A stretch of 64,000 nucleotides of DNA, from contig OX421508.1 in the NCBI GenBank assembly GCA_949126835.1, positions 17,841,098-17,905,097 on the forward strand. The letters run 5' to 3'. A model generated the notes under the pieces. It saw only the letters and a list, made by a program, of their open reading frames with translations, ran no database searches and was not told where the DNA came from. Below are positions 34,391-46,484 of the stretch, in pieces (the stretch's first letter is position 1; each line of letters starts with the position of its first letter). Source of the stretch: Anisus vortex (lineage: Eukaryota > Mollusca > Gastropoda > Planorbidae). Made by a program: the position numbers and the translations under genes.

Positions 34391-35027
34391 TATTTTCATA
34401 GCTGTAGTCAATAGCTTATTTAGAAATAGCTTTTAATTTTAATTTAATTAGAGAATGATTGGTGGCACATTTTTTTACAAATATATCTCTGTACTGAATG
34501 CAATGGAAATAATTTTTGCAATACAAGTCCCATTGGAAGAAATTTAAAACAAATTAATTTGCAAAACATTAAGAAGAATAAAATATGTATAATTGAGTAC
34601 TTAGTGAACATAAAAAGATTGTGGTATGTTATTTGAAGCTATGCAATTAGGTATTCCATCATTGGTTACACAATCTAATCCAAGAGAGATACATGTCAAA
34701 GGGGTAAATGTTAAGTTGTAGGCCAAAGGATAAACATTTTAAACATTAATGTTCACTGGATATTAATTGTAGATTTTCAATCATAAATACTAATTTATTT
34801 CCCAATTCGATTAATCATGTTTTGGTCAATGATAAAATGTATATGGGTCAATTTGACTCACCCAGTAGTGACAGAGATATTAAAAATGTAAGTGCCCACA
34901 ATTGAGCATACATTAGATTTAACAAAAACATTAAAGGGACAAAATATAGTGAACCAATTGTAAAAAGCATATCTTAAAGCTAAAAACATTTCAGAAAGTG
35001 GTTTCGTAATTATCAATTGTATACCAA

Positions 35028-35215
35028 GGATGGGTGTCCCTGAGTCTACCCAGCTCTGATGGGTACCTGACCTTAGTTGGGGTAAAGTAAAGGCGGCTGT
35101 GCATAGTGCTGGCCACACAATCACCTAGTATGCTGTGGCCACTGAAACTGGTGAACGCTGCTTCACCGGCCCTACGGATCAATTTGGTCCCTAGGGATAC
35201 TTTTTTTTTTAAACC
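35028..35215 (+). mobile_element. SINE body copy
   Basis: GGGTGTCCCTGAGTCTACCC, GGGGTAAAGTAAAGGCGGCT and CCGGCCCTACGGATCAATTT give an almost full SINE body without the tRNA-like head. Confidence 0.8.
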
Positions 35216-35219
35216 CAAG

Positions 35220-36285
35220 GACGGATAAAATTTACCCACCTAGTAGATATATGATTTAATAAAGATTAATGTATTTAAAGCATTGCAATAAGAAAAATAA
35301 TTGCAATGTACATTTTAATTCCTTTTGACTTCTTTTTTTTAGACTTCATCAGATATTTTCTCAATAAAATCTTTCTAATACACTCTAACAATAATGCTTT
35401 TAAAGCACCCTTTCTTTTATCTTGTATATAGTGTCTCCTTTCTGTACATTGCCTCATATACACAAGTACTAAGTTCCTTGAACTACAGGCTTCAGCATAA
35501 AATAATTCAAAAGAAGTTTTTTTTTACAGAGATTGGGAAAAGTTTTCTAAAAAAATTGAATCTAAATAAAAGAATACATTTGTGATGTTTGGTGACAATT
35601 TTACTAATGCACCTCTATCAAGTGCTAGGTATTATTTTTTTACAAATGGTTGGTCGCTGATCATTTGAATCAGTAAAAAAATTATTTAAACAATCGAAAA
35701 AAAATTTTTTTTCAGTTTCATCTACTAAACAATTGACTTTAACAAAAATTATAACATAACATACACTCCTATATATTGTATAATATTTTTTACTTATGTA
35801 TGTATTTTTCATTGTCCAATTTTTTCATTTCTTTGTTTTTCTGACTCATAATTTTCATTGACAAGGAATTCCATTGTTTGAAAGAATATAGCCACATGGC
35901 TGTTCTCTTTAATGATAATTCTTCAAATTCACTTATATGTTCCAAGACATTTTTTTTTTTATTAAAGTTAGCATCACTTTTTTATTTGCAAAATTTTTGA
36001 AGCGGGTTGATGGAACTAAACAATTTTCCATAAACTGCAAGGCATTCAATAATTGTGTTCATGAAAAAAAGAACAAAATGAAGTCAATTTTTATTTATGA
36101 AAATTTCCTGTTTTTAATTCACTAACTGCATGAAAATCATACCACTAGTTATTAATTGTTGTTACTATTTAATTATTGTTTATAGTGACAGTTACATTGT
36201 GTTGGGAAGACTATAGATAATTAATTTTAAATTTCTATTAGGCCTATTTAATATCTTTTGTTTTCCAAAGTATAAAAAATAAAAT
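35220..36285. other. AT-rich non-coding stretch
   Basis: Small ORFs on both strands are rich in F, I, K and N and match no family I recognise. I see no splice-bounded exon. Confidence 0.35.
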
Positions 36286-36289
36286 AAAA

Positions 36290-36405
36290 ATAAAACAGCT
36301 GATTTGGAACTTTTAATAAATAATGAAGAACCAGACATAATTGCAGGTTCCGAAACATGGCTTAGCCCAGATATTTACAACACAGAGATATTCAATAATA
36401 ATTAT
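36290..36405 (+). mobile_element. LINE-A, 5' piece (endonuclease start)
   Basis: Encodes ADLELLINNEEPDIIAGSET followed by WLSPDIYNTEIFNNNY, the N-terminal part of an apurinic-type LINE endonuclease. The continuation (RKDRSDRHVGVLLAIKS) is found at 38612, after a 2.2-kb insertion, so the two pieces belong to one element. Confidence 0.8.
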
Positions 36406-36713
36406 GAGTGGACTTCACTCCAGGGTACGACTCTTTGCAGATGACACCATCCTGTATGCTCCAATCGATAGCCCTGATGATGCTGTCCACTTACAGGAAG
36501 ACTTCCTAAAGCTAGAGGCCTGGGCATTGAAATGGCAAATGGAGTTCAACGTCGATAAATGCCTCCTCCTCTCTGTTTCCAGAAAAAGAACTAGGATACC
36601 CACTAGCTATACTTTAAATGGCCAATCTCTTGCAAGGGTGTCAGAAGCCAAATACTTGGGTTTGCACATCACAGAAAATCTCCACTGGTGCATACATGTT
36701 CAATCCATTAGTT

Positions 36714-37957
36714 AATAGTTTTATATATAAAAACATTGTTGATAGAAAAAATCGAATAAATTGACTATATCTAGGTCATTATTTTTGCAACCGGAAAAAT
36801 GGTTACGGCATGTTGTCAACAATGAACCTACACTATATATTGAAGTCTGATGTGACATATCCTATAATATGTTGAAGTTGAAGTCTGATGTGACATTTTC
36901 TATATGTTGAAATCTGATGTGACATGTCATTACATGTTGAAGTCCGATGTGCTTACCGAATATAAATAAATAACAGTAAAAACTTTAAATTTAAATAATT
37001 AATGTGTATACCAAAGACATTTGACATGAATATTAATAGTGGTATACATTTTTTTTCTTGTGTTATTTCAAAACTTGGATTACACCATACTAAATTGGAA
37101 ACATTCATTGGATTATTAATTATACTGGATTAACTACTCTGGATTTTACATTGAAGTGATTTCATACAATGAAGAATATGTGTATTCATTTGGATTATTA
37201 GTTAGTCTTATTAATATTAATAATTTCTTTTCTCTCATTTTTCTGAATGATTAATTCTGATTTTAATTGATTGGATTATTAATTATACTGGATTAACTAC
37301 TCTGGATTTTACATTGAAGTGATTTCATACAATGAAGAATATGTGTATTCATTTGGATTATTAGTTAGTCTTATTAATATTAATAATTTCTTTTCTCTCA
37401 TTTTTCTGAATGATTAATTCTGATTTTAATTGATTACTATACATATTCATTATTTGTATGATTATATATATATATATATGTATAAGGGGCTTGGTGGAGG
37501 TAGTTTCTGAATAAATCTCTTGCTATGATGCAAGTAATAATACAAGGGAAATGACTCATGTAAATCAATTATAATATTAAGTAAGAATTATAAAACTTGG
37601 AATAAAACCCATATTTGTATATTAAATAAAACCTAGATCGGTAGTAGAGGGTCACATGACTGACCATGCTCGATAATTTAGTTCCTGTCGATTTTTGTAA
37701 GAGATGAACGTATAATTGCATTCTAAAGATGGACTCAGAATTAGTGAAATATATCAATGTTGAAAATATAACTGTGTATTCGTTGATGTGAACTGTGAGT
37801 AAAAAGAATGAAATAAATATGTGCTGCAACAAGGCGTTCTTTTATTTCCTTACAAACTAAAAAGTATTGTAGTGGATTCGTCTGTTCAATCATATTCAAT
37901 GTCTGATAGCTGGAGACCAATATTTCAGCAACTGTAATATAATACCATTGTTGCCAA
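36714..37957. mobile_element. Unidentified insert within LINE-B
   Basis: About 1.24 kb of AT-rich sequence separates two parts of the LINE-B protein that should be contiguous. It contains several copies of TTGAAGTCTGATGTGACAT (36840-36950) and a 163-bp tandem duplication (37110-37434). There is no coding sequence, and terminal repeats or target duplications could not be fixed. Confidence 0.6.
37110..37434. repeat. 163-bp tandem duplication
   Basis: Two adjacent copies, apparently identical, each starting GGATTATTAATTATACTGG. The lack of visible divergence suggests a recent event. Confidence 0.9.
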
Positions 37958-38958
37958 GTCTAACAGAGTCTGCGCCTTCATCCATAGAAACCTAAAGGGG
38001 TGTTCCACGAAAATTCAGACCCACTGTTATAAAAGCTTAGAATACGCCTCGCCAGTTTGGGACCCCCACCAGCAAAACCTGATTGACAATCTGGAGATTA
38101 CCAAGCGACGCGCAGCACGTCGAATACTAGAGGACTACAACACCAAATCAAGCGCCTCTGCCTTAGTAGCAAAACTCCACCTAGATACACTACAACAACG
38201 AAGAGCAATTGACAAAGTGTCCATGATTTATAAAATCATCAACGACCACGTGGACCTTTCGACCCAAACGAGTAGAATGCAGAAAGTGTCCCGCTCTACC
38301 CGAGGCCATCAGCTCAAGCTGCATGTTCCACATGCACGCACCGACGTCTACAAACATTCTTTTTTTCCGTCAGCCATTAGGCTGTGGAACACCCTGGACC
38401 AGGCCTACATCACTGCCCCTACAGTTCCGGCCTTCAAATCGTCACTAAAGTGCTGGTCCAAAAACCTAAAGTGACACTCTTTTATCTGTATATAACTGTT
38501 GTTTGCTATGTTATGTTTCCTATGTTATTTTATGTGTATTTAAATTGTGGACTTTTCCCTCAGTTCTAAGGGGTCTCCACAGTATTACGAAGAAGAAGAA
38601 GAAGAGGAAGAATTTTTTAGGAAAGATAGGTCAGACAGGCATGTAGGAGTCTTACTAGCCATAAAATCTACCCTAATAGCTGAAGAAATTAAAATAGAAT
38701 CTCATAATAACATAGAGTCAGTATTTTGTAAAATACCGGTTAAGTAGACCTAATTCAAAACCACTAATTGTAGGCAGTGTTTACAGACCACCAAACTCAA
38801 CATCAGATTACATGACTGATCTGTGTAATCAGCTGACAAGTATTGAAACTAAATATAAAAATGCTATAATTTGGATAATGGGGGACTTCAACCTCCCTGA
38901 TATAAATTAGAATAGCTACTCTATAGAAAAACACCAAAACATAAAATAAATAAATGAA

Positions 38959-39531
38959 ATGTTTATCAATACCATCCTAAATCTAAACTTAGATCAAATT
39001 AATAAAAAACCAACAAGAAACCATAATATACTAGATTTATTCTTAACGAACAGACCAGGACTAGTAATAGATTATGAAATAATCCCTGGACTTTCAGATC
39101 ATGATATTGTCAGAGTAAATAACAAAATAAAAACCCAAATAAGCAAGAAACCTAAAAGAATAATTTATCTCTGGAATAAATGTAACACAACAGAACTACA
39201 TCATCATCAAGCAGCAATAACATTCCAAACCAATTTTCTTACTAAATACAATATAAATAGTCCAGTTGAAGATATTTCGCAATTCATAAAAACAAACTTA
39301 AAAGCAAAAATGGCTGATTCTGTGCCAACAAAACAAACATCAAATAAAATTAACAAATGCTGGTTTAACACTAAACTAAAGAAACTAAGTAAACAAAAAG
39401 AAAATCTATTCAAAAAGTTTAAGGCAACTAATTCAATTAGACTACATAAAAAATACCTACAAATTAAACATTTAACTCAGAAACTAAGCAGACAGCTGCA
39501 GAATGAATATGTAAACAATGTTAATTTCTAA
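38959..39531 (+). pseudogene. LINE-A endonuclease C-terminus and linker
   Basis: A 190-residue open segment with NHNILDLFLTNRPGLV and GLSDHDIV, the closing motifs of LINE endonuclease (catalytic SDH). A lysine-rich linker follows. It is cut off by stops from the N-terminal half upstream and the reverse transcriptase downstream. Confidence 0.8.
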
Positions 39532-39901
39532 AGATAATAATAAAAACTTATGGTCCTACATTAAATCAAGAAAAATGGACACTACAGGCATAGCTACACT
39601 AAAAGGCCAAAACAATAAAACTTAAAATGATAATGAAACTAAAGCTAATATCCTAAACACACAATTTGCATCATCTTTTTCAAATCCAGGTGACAAAGAA
39701 ATCTTCATAAATTTAAACAAACTAGAAGAGATAGGAAATATAAATGTAGATGAAAAAGGCATTAAACAACTACTAACCAACTTAAAAGTAAACAAAGCTT
39801 CTGGTCCAGATGTAATACCAGCAAGACTGCTTAAAGAACTAACTAATGAAATATCTCCAATCTTTAAAATACTTTTTCAGGCCTCTCTAAACCAGGGCAA
39901 A

Positions 39902-40678
39902 GTGCCCAAAGATTGGAAATTAGCCAATGTAGCCCCACTTTTCAAAAAAGGAGATAAATCTGACCCCGGAAATTATAGACCTGTTTCCCTAACAAGCATA
40001 ACATGTAAATTACTTGAACATATAATATATAGTAGTATATTAAATCATCTAGACAAACTTAATGCACTGTGCCCACACCAACATGGCTTCAGGAAAAATA
40101 GATCATGTGAGACTCAATTGAAAGGCTTAATAGATGACTTGTCTAAGGGATTAGATAATAACAACCAAATTGATGCTATAATATTACTAGATTTTTCAAA
40201 AGCATTTGATAAAGTTCATCATTCTAGTCTTCTTAAAAAACTTAAATACTTTGGCATCTCTGGTCCCTTACATCAGTGGATTCAGGACTTTCTTATAGGC
40301 CGAGAACAAACAGTGATAATAAATGGCTCTAAGTCATCACCAATAACAGTAAACTCAGGAGTTCCACAAGGAACTGTTCTAGGGCCCCTACTATTTCTAA
40401 TTTACATTAATGATCTGCCAAATTGCATCAACACAGGAACAAAAGTAAGATTATTTGCCAATGATTGCATAATTTATAGAATAATAAAGACAGGAAAAGA
40501 TAGTGAACTTCTACAAAAAGACCTAGATGAACTACAAAAATGGGAATCAAACTGGAGTATGTCTTTTCACCCAGAAAAATGCCAACTAATAAGGGTATCA
40601 AAGAAAAAGAAACAAATAATAGCAAACTACTTCATTCATGGTAAAGAACTAACTCAAAATAACAATGCTAGTATCTAG
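39902..40678 (+). pseudogene. LINE-A reverse transcriptase core
   Basis: A 258-residue segment with the ordered RT motifs: KGDKSDPGNYRPVSLTS, HQHGFRKNRSCETQL, LLDFSKAFDKVHH, SGVPQGTVLGPLLFLIYIND and the catalytic block, which reads LFANDCIIYR where an active enzyme has FADD. The Asp-to-Asn change at the catalytic site, plus flanking stops, shows the copy is dead. Confidence 0.9.
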
Positions 40679-41344
40679 GAGTAATAATAAATGATAAGTT
40701 ATCTTGGAACCCTTTAATTGATGAAGTAATTAAAAAATCAAACAAATCATTAGGATTCATAAAAAGGAACTTTTACAAATGTAATAAGAATATAAAACTA
40801 AAATGCTATCTCGCATTAGTTAGACCTATACTAGAATATGCAGCATCTGTATGGGACCCATCAACTAAGGAAAACATTTAAAAATTAGAACAAATTCAAA
40901 AAAGAGCTGCAAGGTTCATAACTAGTGAATATTCCCAATTAACAAGAGTAACACCATTAGTAAAATCACTAAACCTAGAAACACTAGAGGACAGAAGGGC
41001 AAAGAGTAAAGTAGTAATAATACATAAGGCATTAAACTCTAATTTAGAAATACAACACAATAACAACCTGTTGCAAAGCTCAGATAAACATAAAGACAAA
41101 TCACTTTCCTTGTCCCTTATGCAAGAACAAATGCATATAAGTACTCTTTCTTCCCGAGTGGCATTCGGGCATGGAATGGGTTGCCTGAACAAACCAGGAA
41201 AACCAATAACTTAACATCATTTAAAACATTAATAAAAATGCAAGACTAGACTCGGACCACGGATGAGCGTAGGACAGAATAATCTTCTTTATAGAAGGAG
41301 CGTCTGTAATGTATAAGATAAGATAAGGCTACATGTTATATTTG

Positions 41345-42050
41345 TTATGACTAAGATAACAAAATGTTGTTTTTTTTCTGGTAATTTTCATTCATTATTA
41401 ATTAATGCAAATTGTTGCCTGTAAATACAGGTATTAATATAACAATTTCTATCTGAACATGTTTTGTCTGAGTTTTTTTACTCAGTATTTTTTTATGTCT
41501 TGTTTTAAGTGTTATAAGTTAAAGATGCTTTGTCGTGATAAAAGACTATTTACTCCGTTGCTCAAAGCTCCTGTCAGTTGGCAGGGTTTGAACCCTGGTT
41601 GTTAGATTTAAAATGTATAGCACTAGCATTACTAGCATAGTTTTTCATTAAAGCGAATGATATATTAGCCTACTCATAGCCCCAAGGAATGGCAGTTTGA
41701 GAAGATCACCCACACTTGTACATTGTTGGGCGTTGCTCCTTTTATTACCAAAACAAATGACAGCTCGCATTTCTCATCAATTAAAATAAAGGTCTCCCTT
41801 TAAATTTTCATTATTTCTCTGTTTTATCCATGTTTGAATTAGCAGAAGCAAAGCCATAGATATGTCATGCAGACAAGGGTTGAGAAAGACATCTTAGGTA
41901 TATATGCTACTTCTGTTCTCCTAGTAAGTAAAGTACCCATTTGACCAAATTGATCTGTTCTCCTATCCTGCCTCATATTCCTGCATTTGTGTCTGCTGGT
42001 TCAACAGCCAATTGAATTTTGTAATGGAAAAAGAAATTATTATGTCCTTA
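41345..42050. other. Non-coding stretch with SINE traces
   Basis: CAGGGTTTGAACCCTGG near 41583 looks like a tRNA-type B box. GACCAAATTGATCTGTTC near 41945 is an inverted SINE end. I see no gene here. Confidence 0.4.
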
Positions 42051-42051
42051 C

Positions 42052-42151
42052 CATTTACTGAAGAAAACTCTAGGCAGATTTCTTTAGAAAAACATTCATC
42101 AGTCATCAATGCATGTAGGCCTAAAGCTTTGTCAATAACTTCAGTAGAAAG
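42052..42151 (-). CDS. Putative internal exon, product unrecognised
   Basis: On the minus strand a TTTTAG acceptor and GTAAGG donor bound 100 bp with an open frame of 33 codons starting LSTEVIDKALGLHALMTDEC, then FSKEICLEF. A possible preceding exon (about 42299-42337, reading NDCVEVFQQSAN) would join in phase 0. The composition looks protein-like, but I recognise no family, and chance occurrence cannot be excluded. Confidence 0.3.
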
Positions 42152-43480
42152 CTAAAATTGAAATTATAATATTGCATTATAGTTTTATCAAACAAGATGT
42201 TTTTCAAAATTGTTTATGTCAAATATTTATATTATAGGTAGCCAAATATCTTTAAGATTTATTATTGCTTACCATTATAATTATAAGACCACTACTAGAT
42301 TAGCAGACTGCTGAAATACTTCAACACAATCATTCTGAAACAATATTAAAATACTATAATAAAAAAAAAGGTTAAATATATAGTACGTCTAACATCTATA
42401 GGCTTCGCTTGGTTTTTATTGAATACATGGTTTGTTTTTATTGAACACAATATTTAATTACTGCATAGGCCTGCTATGTCCTATGCAACCTATGACTAAC
42501 TGGCTAAAATTAATTTTCATATAGCCTACACTGTATGTCAGTGTATGTGTAACTATATAATACCCATGCATTTTGCCCACTTCAGTATTATTCTGTGGGG
42601 TTGCATCACATGAAAAAAAAATATATTTCTTCAACATATAATATGTTTTGACTAGCAGCACATTTTTTATAACCGATTATTACATTGTTTATAATTGATA
42701 ATTACCAGTGGTTTCCTCTCAGGGTGTAAGGAACTCTCAATAGATTTTAAGGGCATATTTTCTTTCAGTTATCAGGGTTCTGAATATTCCTCTTTCCTCT
42801 TTCTGCAATCATTTTTTGTGAAATAATTCATTAGGCTAAGTAATCAAAATGTCAAATATTTTGCTTTTTAGGGTCTCAAAAACTAATTACAAAAGGATCG
42901 TACAATCAAGGTTAGGAATCTGTCTTTGTCCTTCAACATGTCTCTAAAATCACCGTAACTCCACCGGCGGCACCGTCAGTCTGAACACACGTTAATGGAA
43001 TCACTTATATTAACACTATCACAAGTAGCGGCGCCAGCTCCATTATTCGCCATTGTTGAAGCAAAAGTGACCGGTATATATACCGTGTCTTACCTTGACC
43101 GCTGTTACCGCACGGGCGGACCGTGGATCGCACGGGCCGCCCGTGTCATATTGCATTTCGGGATCATAGAACAAAATAAACACAAAGGGACACAACAATG
43201 TTTATATTGACAAGAAAAAAAATCGAAGGAGGTAACTCAATTTTTATTTTAGAAAATTTACAATTTCAAAGGGAGGTAATTAACTTTAAAAGGAGGTAAT
43301 TCATGATTTTACCATTTTAAAGGGAGGTAATAAATTTTGCATTCCGAATTTTTTTTACCAAAATTTCAACATTAATTAAAAATCACAGAAATGGAATCGT
43401 TAAATGAAACCAATGGTTTCGTATTCAGGATAAAAAGATCTTTAAAGTTACTTAAAAAAAAATAGAACCAATTAGTTGAA

Positions 43481-44197
43481 GGGAGGCGTTATAAGGCGGA
43501 TCCGCCGTTTAACGCCCAGCGTTATACGGCGGATTTTTGCGTGAACTCGTGACCTATATTATACAGGATCTTTTCCACTGCCTACAACGCGAAGCACTAA
43601 TTTTTGGGAAGCGTTATTCAAACAGCCGAAAGTGTATTATACCGAATTTACGAAAAATTGTGAGAGTTAAGCTATACTTATGACTTAAAACTTTATATTC
43701 TATTCTATAGTCTATAGTGACTCTATAGGCTTTTAATTAGGATCATATTCCTAGCTAAGTCCTAACCCTAACCGGGCCTAACCGTAAAATCAATTTCTAA
43801 TTGTGATTAAGTGACATAGGCCATAGTAATAGGGTAACCTTTATGTTTGAATTAATTATAAACAATGACAAATGGTTACTTACAAAAAAATCACGAATTT
43901 AACTAAAAAATATTTATCGTTTTACTATAATTGAACGGAGTGATTACGGTGTATTTTTTTATAATACAAAAAAAAAATTGGCGGAGCTGGCTGGATTTGA
44001 ACCTGCGTCACCCCTGTTGACAGCGCAAGCTACTAACCATTGGGCCAACAAATCTTGTTATAAATAGTACGAAAAAATAGTAATTAAGCATATAGGACCA
44101 GAAAAACAATTATGTATAATATAGGTCAGGAGTTCACGCAAAAATCCGCCGAATAACGCTGAGCGTTATACGGCGGATCCGCCGTATAATCACTCCG
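43481..44197. mobile_element. MULE-like MITE with 9-bp target duplication
   Basis: Long inverted ends of about 80 bp are rich in palindromic GGCGGATCCGCC and GCGTTATACGGCGGAT, followed by TTTTTGCGTGAACTC on both sides. The exact 9-bp duplication TTAGTTGAA (43472-43480 and 44198-44206) fits Mutator-like elements. It is 717 bp long with no transposase. The middle contains a tRNA-like stretch (about 43980-44055, minus strand). Confidence 0.85.
43980..44055 (-). other. tRNA-like sequence inside the MITE
   Basis: In reverse it reads CCCAATGGTTAGTAGC (D-arm/A-box-like) and later GCAGGTTCAAATCCAGCC (T-arm/B-box-like) at about tRNA spacing. Acceptor and anticodon stems do not pair well, so it is a tRNA-derived relic, not a functional tRNA gene. 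Confidence 0.5.
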
Positions 44198-44727
44198 TTA
44201 GTTGAATTACACTAAAGTAGGCCTATAGCCATTTTTTTTATTAGTGTTGTTATGGTATATTTGCCGAGACTTGCTAGACCAAAATTAATATGGAGGTTGA
44301 TAATAAACTGACTTCATGCTTGAAACTGTTTGCTGATATAGGCAACGGAAGTAGAGAAAGCGGTCTGGTAGAAATAGAAACATTGCGATTAAATAAAACG
44401 GAAGTTAAAGACCACTGATCTTAATTTTATAGATCAGTGTTAAAGACTAATTGGAATCGGGAAAGTCCGATACACAAGCCAGATTTTGAGTAAGACTAAC
44501 GCAAGTAGTCCATCTTATTTTTGTCTTTGAGGAAAAAAATCGCGTTTAAAAATATTATTTTTCTATTTCTAAATATCGTTTGCAAGACTTGATTTGTGCG
44601 AATTTGGCATGGATCTTTAAACATCTTTCACAGTCACAGAGAACCATAACAACTCGTGGGCTAACGCAGGTAGCCTAAACTGCCTAAAGAATTCGCTTAC
44701 CATTACTTAGGAAACATGGCTACATGA

Positions 44728-44970
44728 CTTTAAAGGGTAAGTCCTGCCTGAAAATCAAATACGTAAATTATATATTTTCTGAAAGCTTATTTAAAAAAAA
44801 GATTTATCAAATATTTTATTTATTTTTATTCTTTTGAAAAATGTGTTTAATTCATTTAATTCATTAATAAATCGTGTAATTATTGATTGACCTAAAAAAA
44901 CGACCATGCAGTGACTTCCCTTCCTTGTGACGTCACAAGTGTCAGACAGGGTGAAGTCTTTTTTATAGCC
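44728..44970. mobile_element. Repeat beginning TTAAAGGGTAAGTCCTGCC
   Basis: The first 20 bp match, in reverse, the ends of both duplicated segments at 1423-1441 and 57223-57241. A TTGTGACGTCAC motif near 44928 also occurs at 57054. This is probably a dispersed short element. Its right side is cut by the element at 44973. Confidence 0.45.
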
Positions 44971-44972
44971 TA

Positions 44973-46477
44973 GGGGCTGTCCATAAAGTATGTCACGCTC
45001 CAGAGGGGGGGAGGGGGTGTAAGAAAGTGTGACAGTTTGTGACAGGGGGGAGGGGGGGGTCAGGCCATGTGTGACGTCACACATTTATTTTTTATTTCTA
45101 ATTTATTTTCTCTTTTAAATAGAATTTAATAGCTTTAAAAATAATTATAGCAAATTTTGTGAAACATTTGAATTAGTTTTATGTCAAAAAAGCATGAAAT
45201 GAGTATCGCCTGAATATGTTGTTCACGATTCCTCTCGCTAGGAGCGCTAGACTGCTGTTGCGAAGCCTTATTTTATTATAGCCTTGCTTTCGTTATGCCG
45301 GAAGTATTATTATTTCTATGTTGTCTACTGCATAATTATGTCGCTGGGCGAAGCTCATCATTCAACGTTTTACCTTTGAGATTGTCTCCTCCTCCAATCC
45401 CAATCAACCAAACAACTGATGGACTCAACGCGTCAGAAAGAGCAGATGAAGATTCTCATAAATTTCCGTCATTGTTGTGGCACAAACTCTCAAATTTGAT
45501 GACATTATGTTGAGATCAACAGGAGTTTTCAAAGTACAACCATATGATATGTATTGTCCATCTTTGCAGACTAGCTTACTTGATCAAATTGGCAAAGTAT
45601 ATCACTTATACTTTACCTCACAAACAATGTTAAAGACACGTGTAGGACACACAGAGCTCGGGCTCGGGAGAATGTGCCAACCCAAACTGTTCCACAATCA
45701 ACTCAGATAAAACGCATCCGTCCTTTGAGAATCGCTGCTAGAAGGCAAAGAAAACTCATAGCAGTTATTGCCAGAAGAAAAAATGCACATTTAGAGGATG
45801 TTGAGGGGCTAGATGAGGATGAAGTTTATCTGTCTGCAATTATCCTTCAAGGAAACGATAATGGTGAAAGATTAATGCCAGTCACTTCACAATGGATGGA
45901 TGATGTCCAGTGATATTTTTTAATTAAACACAATTCACAGTTCCATAATAAACAGATTCAATATAGCACATAATTTGTCAATCCAGTCTTTTTTAGTCAA
46001 TTTTTTGTTGTTTCCTTTTTATTACTTAATCACTGGGTGAGGTCAAGTTTCGCTAATATCTACTTCTTATCCTGTGTAAAAAGAATGCATAATCGGAAGA
46101 TTATCTAAAAAGCAGAAGATAAATGATGTGTATTATATAATTGTCCAGTCTGATTTTTGCAATTTCTGTTTTCAAATTCAATATAGATTGAGTTACTGCT
46201 TCAATGACTAACTGTGACAACTGTTGACAATCAACTATTCTACTATTTAATAATGTGATAGTTCTTTTAAGTGGAAATAGTTATATTTTAGTACTGTTTA
46301 ATAGTGAAGTGTGTTTTAGATTACGTTTTAAATAGGTGCTAATTTTTTAAAAAAATTCGAAAGTGTGACGTACTTTAGGGGGGGGGGGGTCCGAGATTTG
46401 TGACAGTTTGTGACAGGGAGGGGGGAGGGGGTTAAAACTGGTCAAAAATAGCGTGACGTACTTTATGGACGGCCCCC
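44973..46477 (+). mobile_element. DNA transposon with GGGGCTGTCCATAAAGTA ends, TA duplication
   Basis: The left end GGGGCTGTCCATAAAGTATG and the right end, its imperfect inverse (CGTACTTTATGGACGGCCCC), flank 1505 bp and are bordered by TA on both sides. G-rich subterminal stretches with TGTGACAGTTTGTGACAG occur at both ends. Such termini resemble ISL2EU/PIF-Harbinger-type elements, but no intact transposase is present. Confidence 0.75.
45295..45913 (+). pseudogene. Broken coding region of the TA-flanked transposon
   Basis: Three overlapping frames (45295-45513, 45477-45710, 45674-45913) read as successive pieces of one decayed protein. The last ends DEDEVYLSAIIL and VTSQWMDDVQ before a stop. 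I do not recognise the family with confidence. The position inside terminal inverted repeats suggests a transposon protein. Confidence 0.4.
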
Positions 46478-46484
46478 TACTATT

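Larger units (their letters stand above)
36406..38605 (+). mobile_element. LINE-B inserted in LINE-A
   Basis: A 5'-truncated LINE starting inside reverse transcriptase (RVRLFADDTILYAPI at about 36420), broken by an insert at about 36714-37957, and resuming at NRVCAFIHRNLKG. It ends in the RGHQLKLHVPHARTDVYKH and SFFPSAIRLWNTLD motifs, a stop at 38472, a short 3' UTR and a GAA-repeat tail (38590-38608). The catalytic FADD is intact, but the protein is split and truncated. Confidence 0.85.
38609..41340 (+). mobile_element. LINE-A (Jockey/CR1-like), 3' piece
   Basis: Continues the endonuclease (GDFNLPDIN near 38885), then the linker, reverse transcriptase and C-terminal region, and ends with a 3' UTR and TAAGATAAGATAAGG tail at about 41330. 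Stops at 38747, about 38910, 39529 and 39624 and further frame breaks after 40675 make it non-functional. It is the parent-type sequence for fragments at 1520, 32371 and 58450. Confidence 0.9.

Noticed and set aside
38547..38747. 66-codon ORF with a poly-glutamate stretch
   Set aside because: The glutamates are the GAA tail of LINE-B fused by chance to LINE-A endonuclease sequence.
43980..44055. Functional tRNA gene
   Set aside because: A- and B-box-like motifs exist, but acceptor and anticodon stems do not pair.
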